From Bacteroidetes bacterium MedPE-SWsnd-G1 (lineage in GTDB: Bacteria > Bacteroidota > Bacteroidia > Flavobacteriales > Flavobacteriaceae), in contig MPDD01000028.1 of NCBI GenBank assembly GCA_001874265.1, forward strand, positions 1-35,634: a DNA stretch of 35,634 bases. The letters run 5' to 3'. A program made the translations under genes and the position numbers. Every line of letters begins with the position of its first letter. Within the stretch, counting starts at the first letter, position 1. Below, one piece after another: positions 1 through 8,242 of the stretch. Below the pieces are notes generated by a model. It was not told the origin of the DNA. It saw only the letters and a program-made list of their open reading frames with translations, and did not search any database.

Positions 1-197
1 AGTTTAAAATTTTAAAAACAGGTAATATTGAAATAGTTGGTGTACGTGCTCCACATCCTGATCTTGAAAAAGAAACAAGAAGAGATATTGGATTATTGCC
101 AGAAATTAAACCTGGAAAATTTGATGGTAAAGAAGTGAATGTAATGTATATGTTACCAATTACGTTTAACATCACTGGCGACAGTGAAAGTAAATAA
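1..197 (+). CDS. TonB-family C-terminal domain protein, 3' fragment
   Basis: The reading frame is open from base 3 to a TAA at 195-197 and gives the last 64 residues of a protein cut by the window edge. The pattern matches the TonB C-terminal domain of Bacteroidota: a V-G-V-R-A-P-H-P stretch, an acidic/basic helix (DLEKETRRDIG), LPEIKPGKFDGKEV, then the closing strand MYMLPITFNI. This domain docks onto the TonB box of outer-membrane receptors to pass on proton-motive energy. The N-terminal anchor and proline-rich linker are outside the window. A clear intrinsic terminator follows 55 bases after the stop. It could instead be a TonB-C domain protein with another role, since Bacteroidota have many. 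Confidence 0.75.
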   Translation, partial: FKILKTGNIEIVGVRAPHPDLEKETRRDIGLLPEIKPGKFDGKEVNVMYMLPITFNITGDSESK

Positions 198-251
198 AAT
201 GAATTCTGTGAAAAAGAAATTTCAGTATGCTATTAAAGCTTTTTTAGTGTT

Positions 252-279
252 AAAAACCGAGGTGAAATCTTCGGTTTTT
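252..279 (+). terminator. Intrinsic terminator of the tonB-like gene
   Basis: The 9-bp stem aaaaaccga / tcggttttt encloses a 10-base loop, with the A-run on one side and the T-run on the other. It starts 55 bases after the tonB-like stop and points in the same direction. Confidence 0.85.
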
Positions 280-404
280 ACTGTTTTAGATTGATTGTTT
301 TTACAGCAAGAGTTACCGATAGTCTAATAGAAATTGGAAAAATAACTAATTTTTAGAACGGGAAATAGAAGTGAAATAATTGGTTAATATATAAAGGGCT
401 ATTA

Positions 405-437
405 TTGAGGTTATTAAAATTTAAAAGACTATGTTTG
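405..437 (+). promoter_or_regulatory. Predicted Bacteroidota promoter of the histidine kinase gene
   Basis: A TATGTTTG at 430-437 matches the TAnnTTTG -7 box. A TTG at 405-407 is a possible -33 element, 22 bases upstream, which is within the range seen in Flavobacteriaceae. Transcription would start near 444 and give a leader of about 54 bases. The rest of 280-497 is AT-rich with no convincing ORF or RNA structure. Confidence 0.5.
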
Positions 438-497
438 TATTTAGCGCTTAATTAAATATCTAAGTTAAGTGTTAAATTAATCATAGAAAAAATTTAC

Positions 498-2312
498 ATG
501 TATCGTAGTCCCTATAGACTGTTAATAGTAGTCTTTATTACTATTAATGGATTATTTAATCATTCTTTATATTCACAAAAACAATTAGATTCTTTATTTG
601 CTGAAACGGCATTCCAATTAAATTTAAGCAAGGAATGTAAAGCTCAAAATGCTTTGAATCAAATTCAAGAGTTATATCCAGAACTTTCTGAAAAAGACGC
701 TTTGCGTTTTATCTATTATCAGGCGGCCATTAATATTAACAATGGAATAGATGATTTGGCGCTGGAAGGATTGTTAACGGGATTTACAAAATTAAAGAAT
801 TTAGAAACATCAAAATACCATCATTTATACGCCGAAGAAATCGGACGGATTTATGGAAGAGCTAATGACTTTAAGCTTGCGATAGATTTTTTTAAACAAG
901 GTTTAAGTTTTGCAACCGAACAAAATGATTCGCTTGCAATTAGTAGTGCCTATTTAAATATTGGAAGCATTTATCAAATGAAGCAAGAAATGGGTATTGC
1001 TGAAGTAAATTATGAAAAAATGCTACGCTTTTTTCCTACTGAAGGAGGAGATACTGAAACATTGGCAACGGTATATAGCAATTTAATAGGAATAGCCTTA
1101 GGTAAGGGAGAATTTGATTTGGCGCAGGATTATGGAATAAAATCGGTCGAAATTCATACCCAAAATAAAGATACCCTAAAGTTGGCAGGGGTACTTTCTA
1201 ATTCGGGATCTATTAGTATGTACTTAAAAGAATTAGATAAATCTAACGATTATTATTTTAAGGCGTACGAATTGTTGAAAGACCGAACAGATACAAAATC
1301 TAGAGAAATAACAGCCTTAACCTTAGATAATATTTCTCAGGTGTATTATTTAAAAGAAAGTTATAAGAACGGATATGATTACTTGTTCGAAGGCACCTCA
1401 ATAGAGCGTGAGTTAAGTAAGGAAAAACTAGCGAACAAAATATCTGAAATTGGTGCGAAATACGCTTTAGAGGAAAAAGAAAAGCAAACGGAAATAGAGC
1501 GCTCAAAAAAAGAAAGCCGTGAATTACTTTTATACATTTTAGGAATTGCCTTGGCAGGAACTTTAGTTTCAATATTTCTTTTTATAAGAGCAACAAAATT
1601 AAAAAGAGCTAAGACTAAACTTGAATTTGAAAGAGAAAAGATTGAACAAGCACACGAAATAGAGAAAATGCAAAATGATGTGCAAATGAAAATACTAAAT
1701 GCAACCTTAGATGGAAGGGAAGCCGAGCGAAAACATATTTCTGAAATATTACATGACACTGTAAGTTCTTTGCTATCGTCTGCTAATTTGCACGTAGTTG
1801 CTGTAAAAATGCAGTTAAAAGAACAGTCACCACCTGAGGTGGAAAAGATTCAGGCTATTATTTCAGAGACTTCTGATAAGGTTAGAGATCTATCTCATAA
1901 ATTAATGTCTTCCGTTCTATTAAAGTTTGGATTACGTACCGCAATTGAGGATTTATGTGAGAAATATTCAAATTCAAGGTTAACATTTAAGTTTGAAGCA
2001 AAAGATATAGGAAGATATGATGAGCATTTTGAAGTGAAAACGCATCATATTATTGAAGAGTTGGCAAATAACATTATGAAGCATAGTAATGCTTATAATG
2101 CATCTATTAGAATGAGGGTTGTAAAGAATAAATTAAATATCGAAATTTTTGATGATGGAGATGGATTCAATTTACAAGAAGTGACTAAAAAGGATGGACT
2201 TGGTCTAACACAAGTGAAGGCTAGAGTCAAGGTTATGAATGGGAAAATTGAAATTAAACCATTTGAGAATACCGGGACTCAAATCTATATAGATCTTCCT
2301 ATTCCAAATTAA
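498..2312 (+). CDS. TPR-containing membrane sensor histidine kinase (HisKA_3/NarL-partner type)
   Basis: 604 residues. A signal-peptide-like N-terminus (about 1-26, ending LYSQ) precedes a periplasmic region of helical TPR repeats (about 50-300), a membrane span at about 342-363 (LLLYILGIALAGTLVSIFLF), a coiled coil (366-400), and a kinase core. The phospho-acceptor helix holds ERKHISEILHD with His419. The ATPase has an N box (NNIMKHS, 524-530), DDGDGF (552-557) and GLGL (567-570). Kinases of this form phosphorylate LuxR/NarL-type regulators, but no regulator gene is adjacent. The lipoprotein gene follows after 31 bases, probably in the same transcript. Arm A has Ser236 (base C1204) where arm B has Leu; Leu is the usual residue in the N-L-G position of a TPR, so arm A looks wrong here. 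The signal is unknown. Confidence 0.88.
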   Translation: MYRSPYRLLIVVFITINGLFNHSLYSQKQLDSLFAETAFQLNLSKECKAQNALNQIQELYPELSEKDALRFIYYQAAININNGIDDLALEGLLTGFTKLKNLETSKYHHLYAEEIGRIYGRANDFKLAIDFFKQGLSFATEQNDSLAISSAYLNIGSIYQMKQEMGIAEVNYEKMLRFFPTEGGDTETLATVYSNLIGIALGKGEFDLAQDYGIKSVEIHTQNKDTLKLAGVLSNSGSISMYLKELDKSNDYYFKAYELLKDRTDTKSREITALTLDNISQVYYLKESYKNGYDYLFEGTSIERELSKEKLANKISEIGAKYALEEKEKQTEIERSKKESRELLLYILGIALAGTLVSIFLFIRATKLKRAKTKLEFEREKIEQAHEIEKMQNDVQMKILNATLDGREAERKHISEILHDTVSSLLSSANLHVVAVKMQLKEQSPPEVEKIQAIISETSDKVRDLSHKLMSSVLLKFGLRTAIEDLCEKYSNSRLTFKFEAKDIGRYDEHFEVKTHHIIEELANNIMKHSNAYNASIRMRVVKNKLNIEIFDDGDGFNLQEVTKKDGLGLTQVKARVKVMNGKIEIKPFENTGTQIYIDLPIPN

Positions 2313-2343
2313 AATTGTATTTTCACGTTATTATTTATTCCAA

Positions 2344-2814
2344 ATGATACAACGCTTTACTTGTTTATTTTTTTGTGGATTGTTATTAATGTCATGCGAT
2401 TTTTTTCAAAAGAAAAAACTTGCTGAAGAAGAAATGATTGATACCATAATAGATTATAAATCGGTAGATACGTTTCCATTATTTCCTGATTGTGACAGTA
2501 TTCCTTCACATGAAAAACAACGTGTATGTTCTCAAATAAAATTATCGGAGCATATATTTGCGTCGCTCTCTGAAAGTAATATTATAACTGCCAGAAAGGT
2601 TGCTGATACGGTTAGAGTAAAGCTACTTGTTTCAAGTTCGGGAAAAGTTTCACTTACCAATGTAGAAATGTCAGATAATTTATTAAAGCAAATACCTACA
2701 ATAGATAGTTTGCTTAAAAATAGTATTGCAACTATGCCGGTTTTAAAACCAGCATTGAAAAGAGGGATTCCTGTTGCGACAGAATTTAGCCTTCCAATAG
2801 TTATTGTGAATTAA
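2344..2814 (+). CDS. Small lipoprotein with a TonB-C-like C-terminal half
   Basis: 156 residues. The N-terminus is a lipoprotein signal: positive start, hydrophobic stretch, then lipobox L-M-S-C with Cys18 as the lipidation site. A charged linker follows. From about residue 90 the pattern is [20 protein letters not shown], a helix ending [16 protein letters not shown], then [11 protein letters not shown], which resembles the strand-helix-strand layout and closing x-LPI-x of the TonB C-terminal domain. The protein is probably anchored in the envelope and exposed to the periplasm. It has no membrane helix or proline-rich linker, so it is not a conventional energy transducer. Its stop overlaps the stop of the opposing obg gene by four bases (TTAA, 2811-2814). 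Function is unknown; a link to the kinase upstream is inference from spacing only. Confidence 0.7.
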   Translation: MIQRFTCLFFCGLLLMSCDFFQKKKLAEEEMIDTIIDYKSVDTFPLFPDCDSIPSHEKQRVCSQIKLSEHIFASLSESNIITARKVADTVRVKLLVSSSGKVSLTNVEMSDNLLKQIPTIDSLLKNSIATMPVLKPALKRGIPVATEFSLPIVIVN

Positions 2815-3803
2815 TCATTTAACATTTGCCACAACTTGTCTTTTAGCTCCACCAAGCCCATTTGAGCCACAGAAGAAATAAACATATGTGGAATTTCTTT
2901 CGGAACTTCTTTTTCAAGTTCTGTTTTCAATTCCTCATCTAACATATCAGATTTAGAAATAACTAACAGTCGTTCTTTATCTAAAAGTTCTGGATTGTGC
3001 TGTTTTAATTCATTTAACAATACCGCATACTCTTTTGCTATATCATCGCTATCAGCAGGTATTAAAAAGAGCAATGTAGAGTTACGTTCTATATGTCTTA
3101 AAAATCGATGTCCTAAGCCCTTTCCTTCATGTGCTCCTTCAATAATACCTGGAATATCAGCCATTACAAATGTTTTGTAATCGCGATATTTTACAATACC
3201 AAGGTTTGGTTTTAATGTTGTAAAGGCATAATCAGCAATTTTTGGTTTTGCAGCCGTTAAAACAGAAAGTAAGGTAGATTTACCAGCATTCGGAAAGCCA
3301 ACTAAACCAACATCAGCCAATATTTTTAATTCGATTTGAAACCATCCATCTTTACCATCAATTCCAGGTTGTGCATAACGAGGAGTTTGATTTGTAGAAG
3401 ACTTAAAATGCCAGTTACCGCGACCACCTTTACCACCTTCTTGTAAAATAATTTCTTCACCATCAGCAGTGATTTCATGAATTATTTCTTCAGTTTCTGG
3501 GTCTCGTACAATAGTGCCAAGCGGTACATCTATATAAACATCCTTACCGTCTTTACCAGTACTTCTGCCGGAAGAGCCGTCACCACCATGCTCGGCCTTA
3601 AAGTGTTTTTTAAACTTCATATGAAACAAAGTCCAAAGATTTTTGTCTGCACGTAAAATAACATGGCCTCCACGTCCTCCATCACCACCATCGGGTCCAC
3701 CTTTGGCAATATACTTTTCGCGATGTAAATGCACAGAGCCTTTACCTCCTTTTCCAGAAGCAGCGTGAATTTTTATATAGTCGACAAAATTTCCTTCAGT
3801 CAT
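2811..3803 (-). CDS. obg: GTPase Obg (CgtA), ribosome assembly
   Basis: 330 residues. The glycine-rich Obg fold is at 1-160, with repeated GG motifs such as [14 protein letters not shown]. The G domain has G1 GFPNAGKST (169-177), the TT switch at 195-196, G3 DIPG (216-219), G4 SKSD (283-286, a variant of NKxD) and G5 SSV (310-312). There is no C-terminal OCT domain, a common short form. Obg is an essential GTPase of large-subunit assembly that also responds to ppGpp. It lies 66 bases downstream of hpt-adk on the same strand and probably shares its transcript. The ATG start directly precedes the conserved N-terminus. It converges on the lipoprotein gene with a 4-base overlap, which leaves no room for a terminator between them. 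Confidence 0.97.
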   Translation of the reverse strand: MTEGNFVDYIKIHAASGKGGKGSVHLHREKYIAKGGPDGGDGGRGGHVILRADKNLWTLFHMKFKKHFKAEHGGDGSSGRSTGKDGKDVYIDVPLGTIVRDPETEEIIHEITADGEEIILQEGGKGGRGNWHFKSSTNQTPRYAQPGIDGKDGWFQIELKILADVGLVGFPNAGKSTLLSVLTAAKPKIADYAFTTLKPNLGIVKYRDYKTFVMADIPGIIEGAHEGKGLGHRFLRHIERNSTLLFLIPADSDDIAKEYAVLLNELKQHNPELLDKERLLVISKSDMLDEELKTELEKEVPKEIPHMFISSVAQMGLVELKDKLWQMLND

Positions 3804-3869
3804 GATTTCAAGTTTTATTGTTCAATTCTGAATGGTAAAATCAGGTAAACAATTTAATTGATTGCTCTT

Positions 3870-4982
3870 TTAAAGCGTGTCTATGATAGCACTTAATCTA
3901 TCTGTAATTTCTTCAATACCACCAACACCGTTTGCACCAAAGTATTTGTTTTGCTTTGCGTAATAGTCTTTTAAAACGGCCGTTTTTGTATTGTACTCAT
4001 TAAATCGATTGCGGATTTTCTCTTCATCTTGATCATCCGATCTTCCACTCGTTTTTCCACGTTCTAATAAACGCTCAACTAATAAATCTTCAGAAACTTC
4101 TAAAGCAATCATTCCATTAATGGTTTCTCCTTTTTCGGATAAGAATGCATCCAAGGCTTCTGCTTGTGAAGATGTTCTTGGGAATCCATCAAAAATAAAT
4201 CCTTTGGCGTCAGCATTTTTTTCTACTTCTGCCTTTAACATATTAATTGTTACTTCATCAGGAACCAAATTTCCATCATCCATATAAGACTTTGCCAAAA
4301 GACCTAATTCTGTTTGGTTTTTGATGTTAAACCTAAATACATCTCCAGTTGAAATGTGTACAAGGTTGTATTTTTCTTTTAATAAATCTGCTTGTGTTCC
4401 TTTACCGGCACCAGGAGGGCCAAATAATACAATATTAGTCATGTTGGGTGTTGTTATTTTATAAATGCTGTCTATGTTTCTTCCTAAATTATCATAATCC
4501 AATCCATATCCTACAATGAATTCATCGGGAATAGATAGACCAATAAAATCTATTGGTAATTCTTTTTTAAATACATCTGGTTTAAAGAAAAGTGTGGCAA
4601 TTTTTAATTTACCAACATTTTTATCCTTAAAAATTTCATAGATTTTTTGAAGCGTGTTTCCGGTATCAATAATGTCTTCTAAGATTACTACAGTTCTACC
4701 TGTTAAATCTTCATTTATACCTACCAATTCGTTTACTTCTCCTGTTGATTGCATGCCTTCATAAGATGCCATTTTTACAAAAGAAACCTCACATGCACGA
4801 GGATATTCTCTAATAAAATCTGCAACGAACATAAATGACCCATTTAGAATTCCAATAAAAATTGGCACTTCATCTTTACAGTCGTTGGCTATTTCATTAA
4901 CTAAATTGCTTATAACTTTTTGAACCATTTCTTTAGAAATATATGGTTCAAAGTATTTGTCATGCAGTTTAATAGTGCTCAT
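3870..4982 (-). CDS. Fused hypoxanthine phosphoribosyltransferase - adenylate kinase
   Basis: 370 residues with two enzymes in one chain. Residues 1-177 are a type I phosphoribosyltransferase with the PRPP loop VVILEDIIDTGNTL (98-111), which converts hypoxanthine or guanine to the nucleotide. Residues 181-370 are adenylate kinase: P-loop GPPGAGKGTQ (188-197), NMP-binding STGDVFR, DGFPRT (265-270) and a short LID (RGKTSGRSDD). Met181 sits exactly where a free adenylate kinase would begin, so the fusion looks like read-through joining of adjacent genes. I chose the ATG at 4982 because a longer frame to 5015 starts with TTG, and the predicted -7 box (5004-5011) and the secDF terminator lie inside that extension. 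It is co-directional with obg. Both activities serve purine nucleotide balance. Confidence 0.93.
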   Translation of the reverse strand: MSTIKLHDKYFEPYISKEMVQKVISNLVNEIANDCKDEVPIFIGILNGSFMFVADFIREYPRACEVSFVKMASYEGMQSTGEVNELVGINEDLTGRTVVILEDIIDTGNTLQKIYEIFKDKNVGKLKIATLFFKPDVFKKELPIDFIGLSIPDEFIVGYGLDYDNLGRNIDSIYKITTPNMTNIVLFGPPGAGKGTQADLLKEKYNLVHISTGDVFRFNIKNQTELGLLAKSYMDDGNLVPDEVTINMLKAEVEKNADAKGFIFDGFPRTSSQAEALDAFLSEKGETINGMIALEVSEDLLVERLLERGKTSGRSDDQDEEKIRNRFNEYNTKTAVLKDYYAKQNKYFGANGVGGIEEITDRLSAIIDTL

Positions 4983-5003
4983 GTCTTTTCGAATAGGAAA
5001 ATG

Positions 5004-5011
5004 CAAAAATA
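5004..5011 (-). promoter_or_regulatory. Predicted -7 box for hpt-adk/obg
   Basis: Read leftward this is TATTTTTG, a match to TAnnTTTG, 21 bases before the chosen ATG. No clear TTG lies 17-23 bases upstream because that space is taken by the secDF terminator stem. It supports the shorter hpt-adk start. Confidence 0.5.
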
Positions 5012-5013
5012 AC

Positions 5014-5041
5014 AAAAAACCGCCTCATAGTGAGACGGTTT
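5014..5041 (-). terminator. secDF: Intrinsic terminator of secDF
   Basis: Read leftward, a 10-bp stem (aaaccgtctc / gaggcggttt, one T-G wobble) with a five-base loop and a T-run lies about 20 bases past the secDF stop. The T-run ends three bases before the predicted -7 box of hpt-adk. Confidence 0.85.
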
Positions 5042-5062
5042 CTTAGCTTATTTGAGTTGGGT

Positions 5063-8029
5063 TTATTTTTTACCCTTGTCTAATTTTTTTGACGTGTCAT
5101 ACATAATTGGAGATGCAATAAATAATGATGAGTATGTACCCACAATTACACCAACAATTAAAGCAAACATAAATCCTCTAATAGAATCTCCACCGAAAAG
5201 GAATATTGCAGATAACACTACTAATGTTGTAATAGAAGTATTAATTGTTCTACCTAATGTATTGCTCAATGCGCTGTTTACAATTCTATTGAATTTCCAA
5301 GAACTATGCTGATTTGTATACTCTCTAATACGGTCAAATATTACCACGGTATCATTCAATGAATACCCAACAACTGTTAAAATTGCTGCAATAAATGATT
5401 GTCCAATTTCCATATCAAATGGCATCACTTTGTATAATAAAGAGAAAATAGATAATACGATTAATACATCGTGGAATACTGCGGTAACAGCACCTAAACT
5501 ATATTGCCATTTTCTAAATCGTATTAAGATGTATAAGAATACAACCAATAACGATCCAACGATAGCCCAAGTTGCAGCAGTTTTAATATCATCTGCAATT
5601 GTAGGCTCAACTTTTATCTGACTTTCTATACCAGCAGCACGAGGACCTTCATAATCAACTTTAAATTGATCTAATGTCATTCCGTCTGGTAAATAAGTTT
5701 GTAATCCTGTAAATAGTAAATCTCTTACTTCATCATCAACAGTGTTTCCATCTTCGTCAATTCTGAACTTCGTTGTAATTTTTAACTGACTTGCAGCACC
5801 GTATGTTTTCACCTCTGGAGCATCTTCAAAAACATCTTTCAATGTTCCTGCAACTTCAGAAGCATTCATTGCGTTTTTAAATTTAACAACGCAAGAACGT
5901 CCTCCAACAAAATCAACTCCGTAGTTTAAGCTGTTAGTAAACAAAGAACCAATACCTCCTAAGATAATCAATCCAGAAATAGCGTATGCAATTTTTCTTT
6001 TCTTTAAGAAATCTACATTGATATTTTGGAACCAACTCTTAGTGATGTTGGTGTTAAAAGTTAAACTGCTGTTTTTATTCGTAGACCAGTTTAAGATAAT
6101 ACGCGTAATAAATACTGCTGTAAAGAATGAAGTTACAATACCTAACATTAAGGTGTAAGCAAATCCTTTAATTGGTCCAGTACCAAATACAAATAAGATA
6201 ACACCTGTTAAGAATGTAGTAACGTTGGCATCTAAAATTGCAGATAAGGCTCCTTTAAAACTGAATCCACCAGCAATGGCTTCTTTCAATCCTTTGCCCC
6301 CTGATAATTCTTCTTTAATACGTTCAAAGATAATTACGTTCGCATCTACAGACATACCAATTGTTAAGATAATACCTGCAATACCTGGTAATGTTAATAC
6401 TGCGCCAAATGACGCTAACCAACCAAATAAGAATAGGATGTTAACTGCCAAGGCAATGTTTGCATATAAACCTGCTTTACCATAATAGAATACCATCCAA
6501 ATTAAAACCAAGATTAAGGCCAATCCGAAAGATCTAAAACTGCTATCAATTGCTTTTTGTCCTAAAGATGGTCCAACAACCGCTTTTTGAACAATATGAG
6601 CTGCAGCTGGAAGTTTACCTGCTTTTAATACGTTTGCTAAATCTTCTGCTTCAGTAATGGTCATGTTTCCACCAGAAATAGAAGTGCTACCCGCTAAGAT
6701 AGGATCTCCTACTCTAGGTGCAGAGTGTACTTCGTTATCTAAAACTACAGCAACAAATCCTCCGTTTGCATTTTCCGTAGTTAATTTAGCCCATAATTTT
6801 GTTCCAACAGAATTCATTTTCATGCTAACTTCTGGGTTGTTACCAAATTGGTCAAAACCTTGTCTAGCATCGTCAATTACATCTCCCTCAATTGGAGCAA
6901 TATCTTCACGGTTAGATTTAATAGCATATAAACCTAAGATTTCTCCATTTGGCTTTGCGTCCCATAAGAACTTAGCATAACGCTGCTCTGATGGTAATAA
7001 TGCTCTAATATCTTTGTTTGCTAAGAATGCATTTACTTTTGCTGTATCCGCAACAGCCGCTTGTCCAATTAAAGAACTTGCTTGCTGTGGGTTCTGAGCA
7101 ACATTTGGATATAAGTAAGCAAATAATCTGTTTTGTCTTGTTGGAGTCGTAATTGAATCAGAAACTTCTCCTAATAAGTCGTCTAAGTTTTCTTCAGTTG
7201 AAGCAGTGTCTGCAACTTCTTCGGTTGCAAATAACTCCGCTGTTTTAGCATCAGCGGCATATAAGAAACTTTGAATATCTACATTTTTATATGCTTCCCA
7301 AAACTCTAATTCAGCTGTACTTTGTAATAATTTTTCAACACGATCAACATCTTTTGCTCCTGGTAATTCAATTAAAATTCTTCCTGAAGTTCCAATTCGT
7401 TGAATGTTTGGTTGTGTTACACCAAATTTGTCAATTCTGTTTCTTAATACTTGAAACGCAGTAGAGATAGAAGCGTTAATTTCTTCTTCAATAATTGGCT
7501 TTACTTCGTCGTTTGTATTTCTAAATGTAATTTTATCACATAAAGATTTGTTGCCAAAAATGCTAGGGTCACTAAGGTTAACAGTTCCATTACTTACCGT
7601 TTCAAACTCTTCAAAAAAGATATCTAAGAAACGTTGGTTACTACTTTTTTGTTTTGCACTTGCAGTTTCTAAGGCTTCTCTAAACGCTGGGTTTTTAGAA
7701 TCGTTAGACAATCCTACCAAGATATCCTTAACAGATACTTGCAAAATAGCGTTGATACCTCCTTTTAAATCCAACCCTAAATTCATAGACTTGTCTTTAA
7801 TATCGTTGTAAGAATAATTGAAAAGAGGAACAATGGTATCGTTTGCTACAGAATCTAAATAGATTCTCTCAAACCTTGCTATTTGTGTAGCATCACCCGC
7901 TGCTTTTTCAATCGCAAATTCTTTTGCATCATCCGTAACATTTTTTGCGAACCAAGTAAATGATAATTGGTACAAACTCAATAATCCAAAGAGGATTGCA
8001 AATAACTTTATAAGTCCTTTGTTTTGCAT
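5063..8029 (-). CDS. secDF: Single-chain protein translocase subunit SecDF (arm A variant)
   Basis: 988 residues in which SecD and SecF are fused, the usual form in Bacteroidota. It uses the proton gradient to pull secreted proteins out of the SecYEG channel. SecD part: first membrane span (8-25), GLDLKGG motif (85-91), large periplasmic domain, then a five-helix bundle from about 500 with SVDANVIIFERIKEEL. SecF part: span from about 676, a GVDFVGGRS motif, a periplasmic domain, and a helix bundle with SLNDTVVIFDRIREY (about 886-900). Arm A differs from arm B at Leu17/Val, Ala115/Val, Cys164/Ser, Cys713/Tyr and Lys718/Glu, plus silent changes at 7553 and 7673. Arm B SecDF has no cysteine at all, so both arm A cysteines, in periplasmic regions, are suspect. 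Confidence 0.96.
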   Translation of the reverse strand: MQNKGLIKLFAILFGLLSLYQLSFTWFAKNVTDDAKEFAIEKAAGDATQIARFERIYLDSVANDTIVPLFNYSYNDIKDKSMNLGLDLKGGINAILQVSVKDILVGLSNDSKNPAFREALETASAKQKSSNQRFLDIFFEEFETVSNGTVNLSDPSIFGNKSLCDKITFRNTNDEVKPIIEEEINASISTAFQVLRNRIDKFGVTQPNIQRIGTSGRILIELPGAKDVDRVEKLLQSTAELEFWEAYKNVDIQSFLYAADAKTAELFATEEVADTASTEENLDDLLGEVSDSITTPTRQNRLFAYLYPNVAQNPQQASSLIGQAAVADTAKVNAFLANKDIRALLPSEQRYAKFLWDAKPNGEILGLYAIKSNREDIAPIEGDVIDDARQGFDQFGNNPEVSMKMNSVGTKLWAKLTTENANGGFVAVVLDNEVHSAPRVGDPILAGSTSISGGNMTITEAEDLANVLKAGKLPAAAHIVQKAVVGPSLGQKAIDSSFRSFGLALILVLIWMVFYYGKAGLYANIALAVNILFLFGWLASFGAVLTLPGIAGIILTIGMSVDANVIIFERIKEELSGGKGLKEAIAGGFSFKGALSAILDANVTTFLTGVILFVFGTGPIKGFAYTLMLGIVTSFFTAVFITRIILNWSTNKNSSLTFNTNITKSWFQNINVDFLKKRKIAYAISGLIILGGIGSLFTNSLNYGVDFVGGRSCVVKFKNAMNASEVAGTLKDVFEDAPEVKTYGAASQLKITTKFRIDEDGNTVDDEVRDLLFTGLQTYLPDGMTLDQFKVDYEGPRAAGIESQIKVEPTIADDIKTAATWAIVGSLLVVFLYILIRFRKWQYSLGAVTAVFHDVLIVLSIFSLLYKVMPFDMEIGQSFIAAILTVVGYSLNDTVVIFDRIREYTNQHSSWKFNRIVNSALSNTLGRTINTSITTLVVLSAIFLFGGDSIRGFMFALIVGVIVGTYSSLFIASPIMYDTSKKLDKGKK

Positions 8030-8067
8030 TCTAAACTAATTTTAATCTAATATTTTTTATAAACGTG

Positions 8068-8075
8068 CAAATATA
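8068..8075 (-). promoter_or_regulatory. secDF: Predicted -7 box for secDF
   Basis: Read leftward this is TATATTTG, an exact TAnnTTTG match, 38 bases before the secDF ATG. No exact TTG is placed for a -33 element; a TTTCG lies in roughly that position. Confidence 0.5.
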
Positions 8076-8214
8076 AAATTTTCAGCACGAAATGCTAGTA
8101 TTTTTTAAGATTAATTCAAGGGCTTGATTGTTAGCGAATTCACTATATACATGGGATTGTTGATTGTTCCGTAAAAAACTGATTATTATCAGGAATGCAC
8201 AATTTAGGAAATAG

Positions 8215-8222
8215 TATATTTA
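8215..8222 (+). promoter_or_regulatory. fhs: Possible -7 box for fhs
   Basis: TATATTTA is one base off TAnnTTTG and lies 20 bases before the chosen fhs ATG at 8243. It falls inside the possible 16-residue N-terminal extension, which favours the shorter start. Bases 8030-8242 form the divergent control region of secDF and fhs; nothing else is visible there. Confidence 0.35.
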
Positions 8223-8242
8223 CGTACTTAAAAATTTATGCC

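Noticed and set aside
280-497. An RNA gene or riboswitch before the kinase
   Set aside because: Only AT-rich sequence with a plausible promoter was visible. I saw no conserved stem pattern of a known class.
5052-5312. Small ORFs on the strand opposite secDF, gyrB, fhs, alkB-like, guaA and the kinase
   Set aside because: They run antisense within well-supported genes, show no family features, and are explained by the codon use of the real gene.
5891-7540. A designed disulfide between Cys164 and Cys713 of arm A SecDF
   Set aside because: Both are absent from arm B and lie in separate periplasmic domains. Single-base errors explain them more simply.
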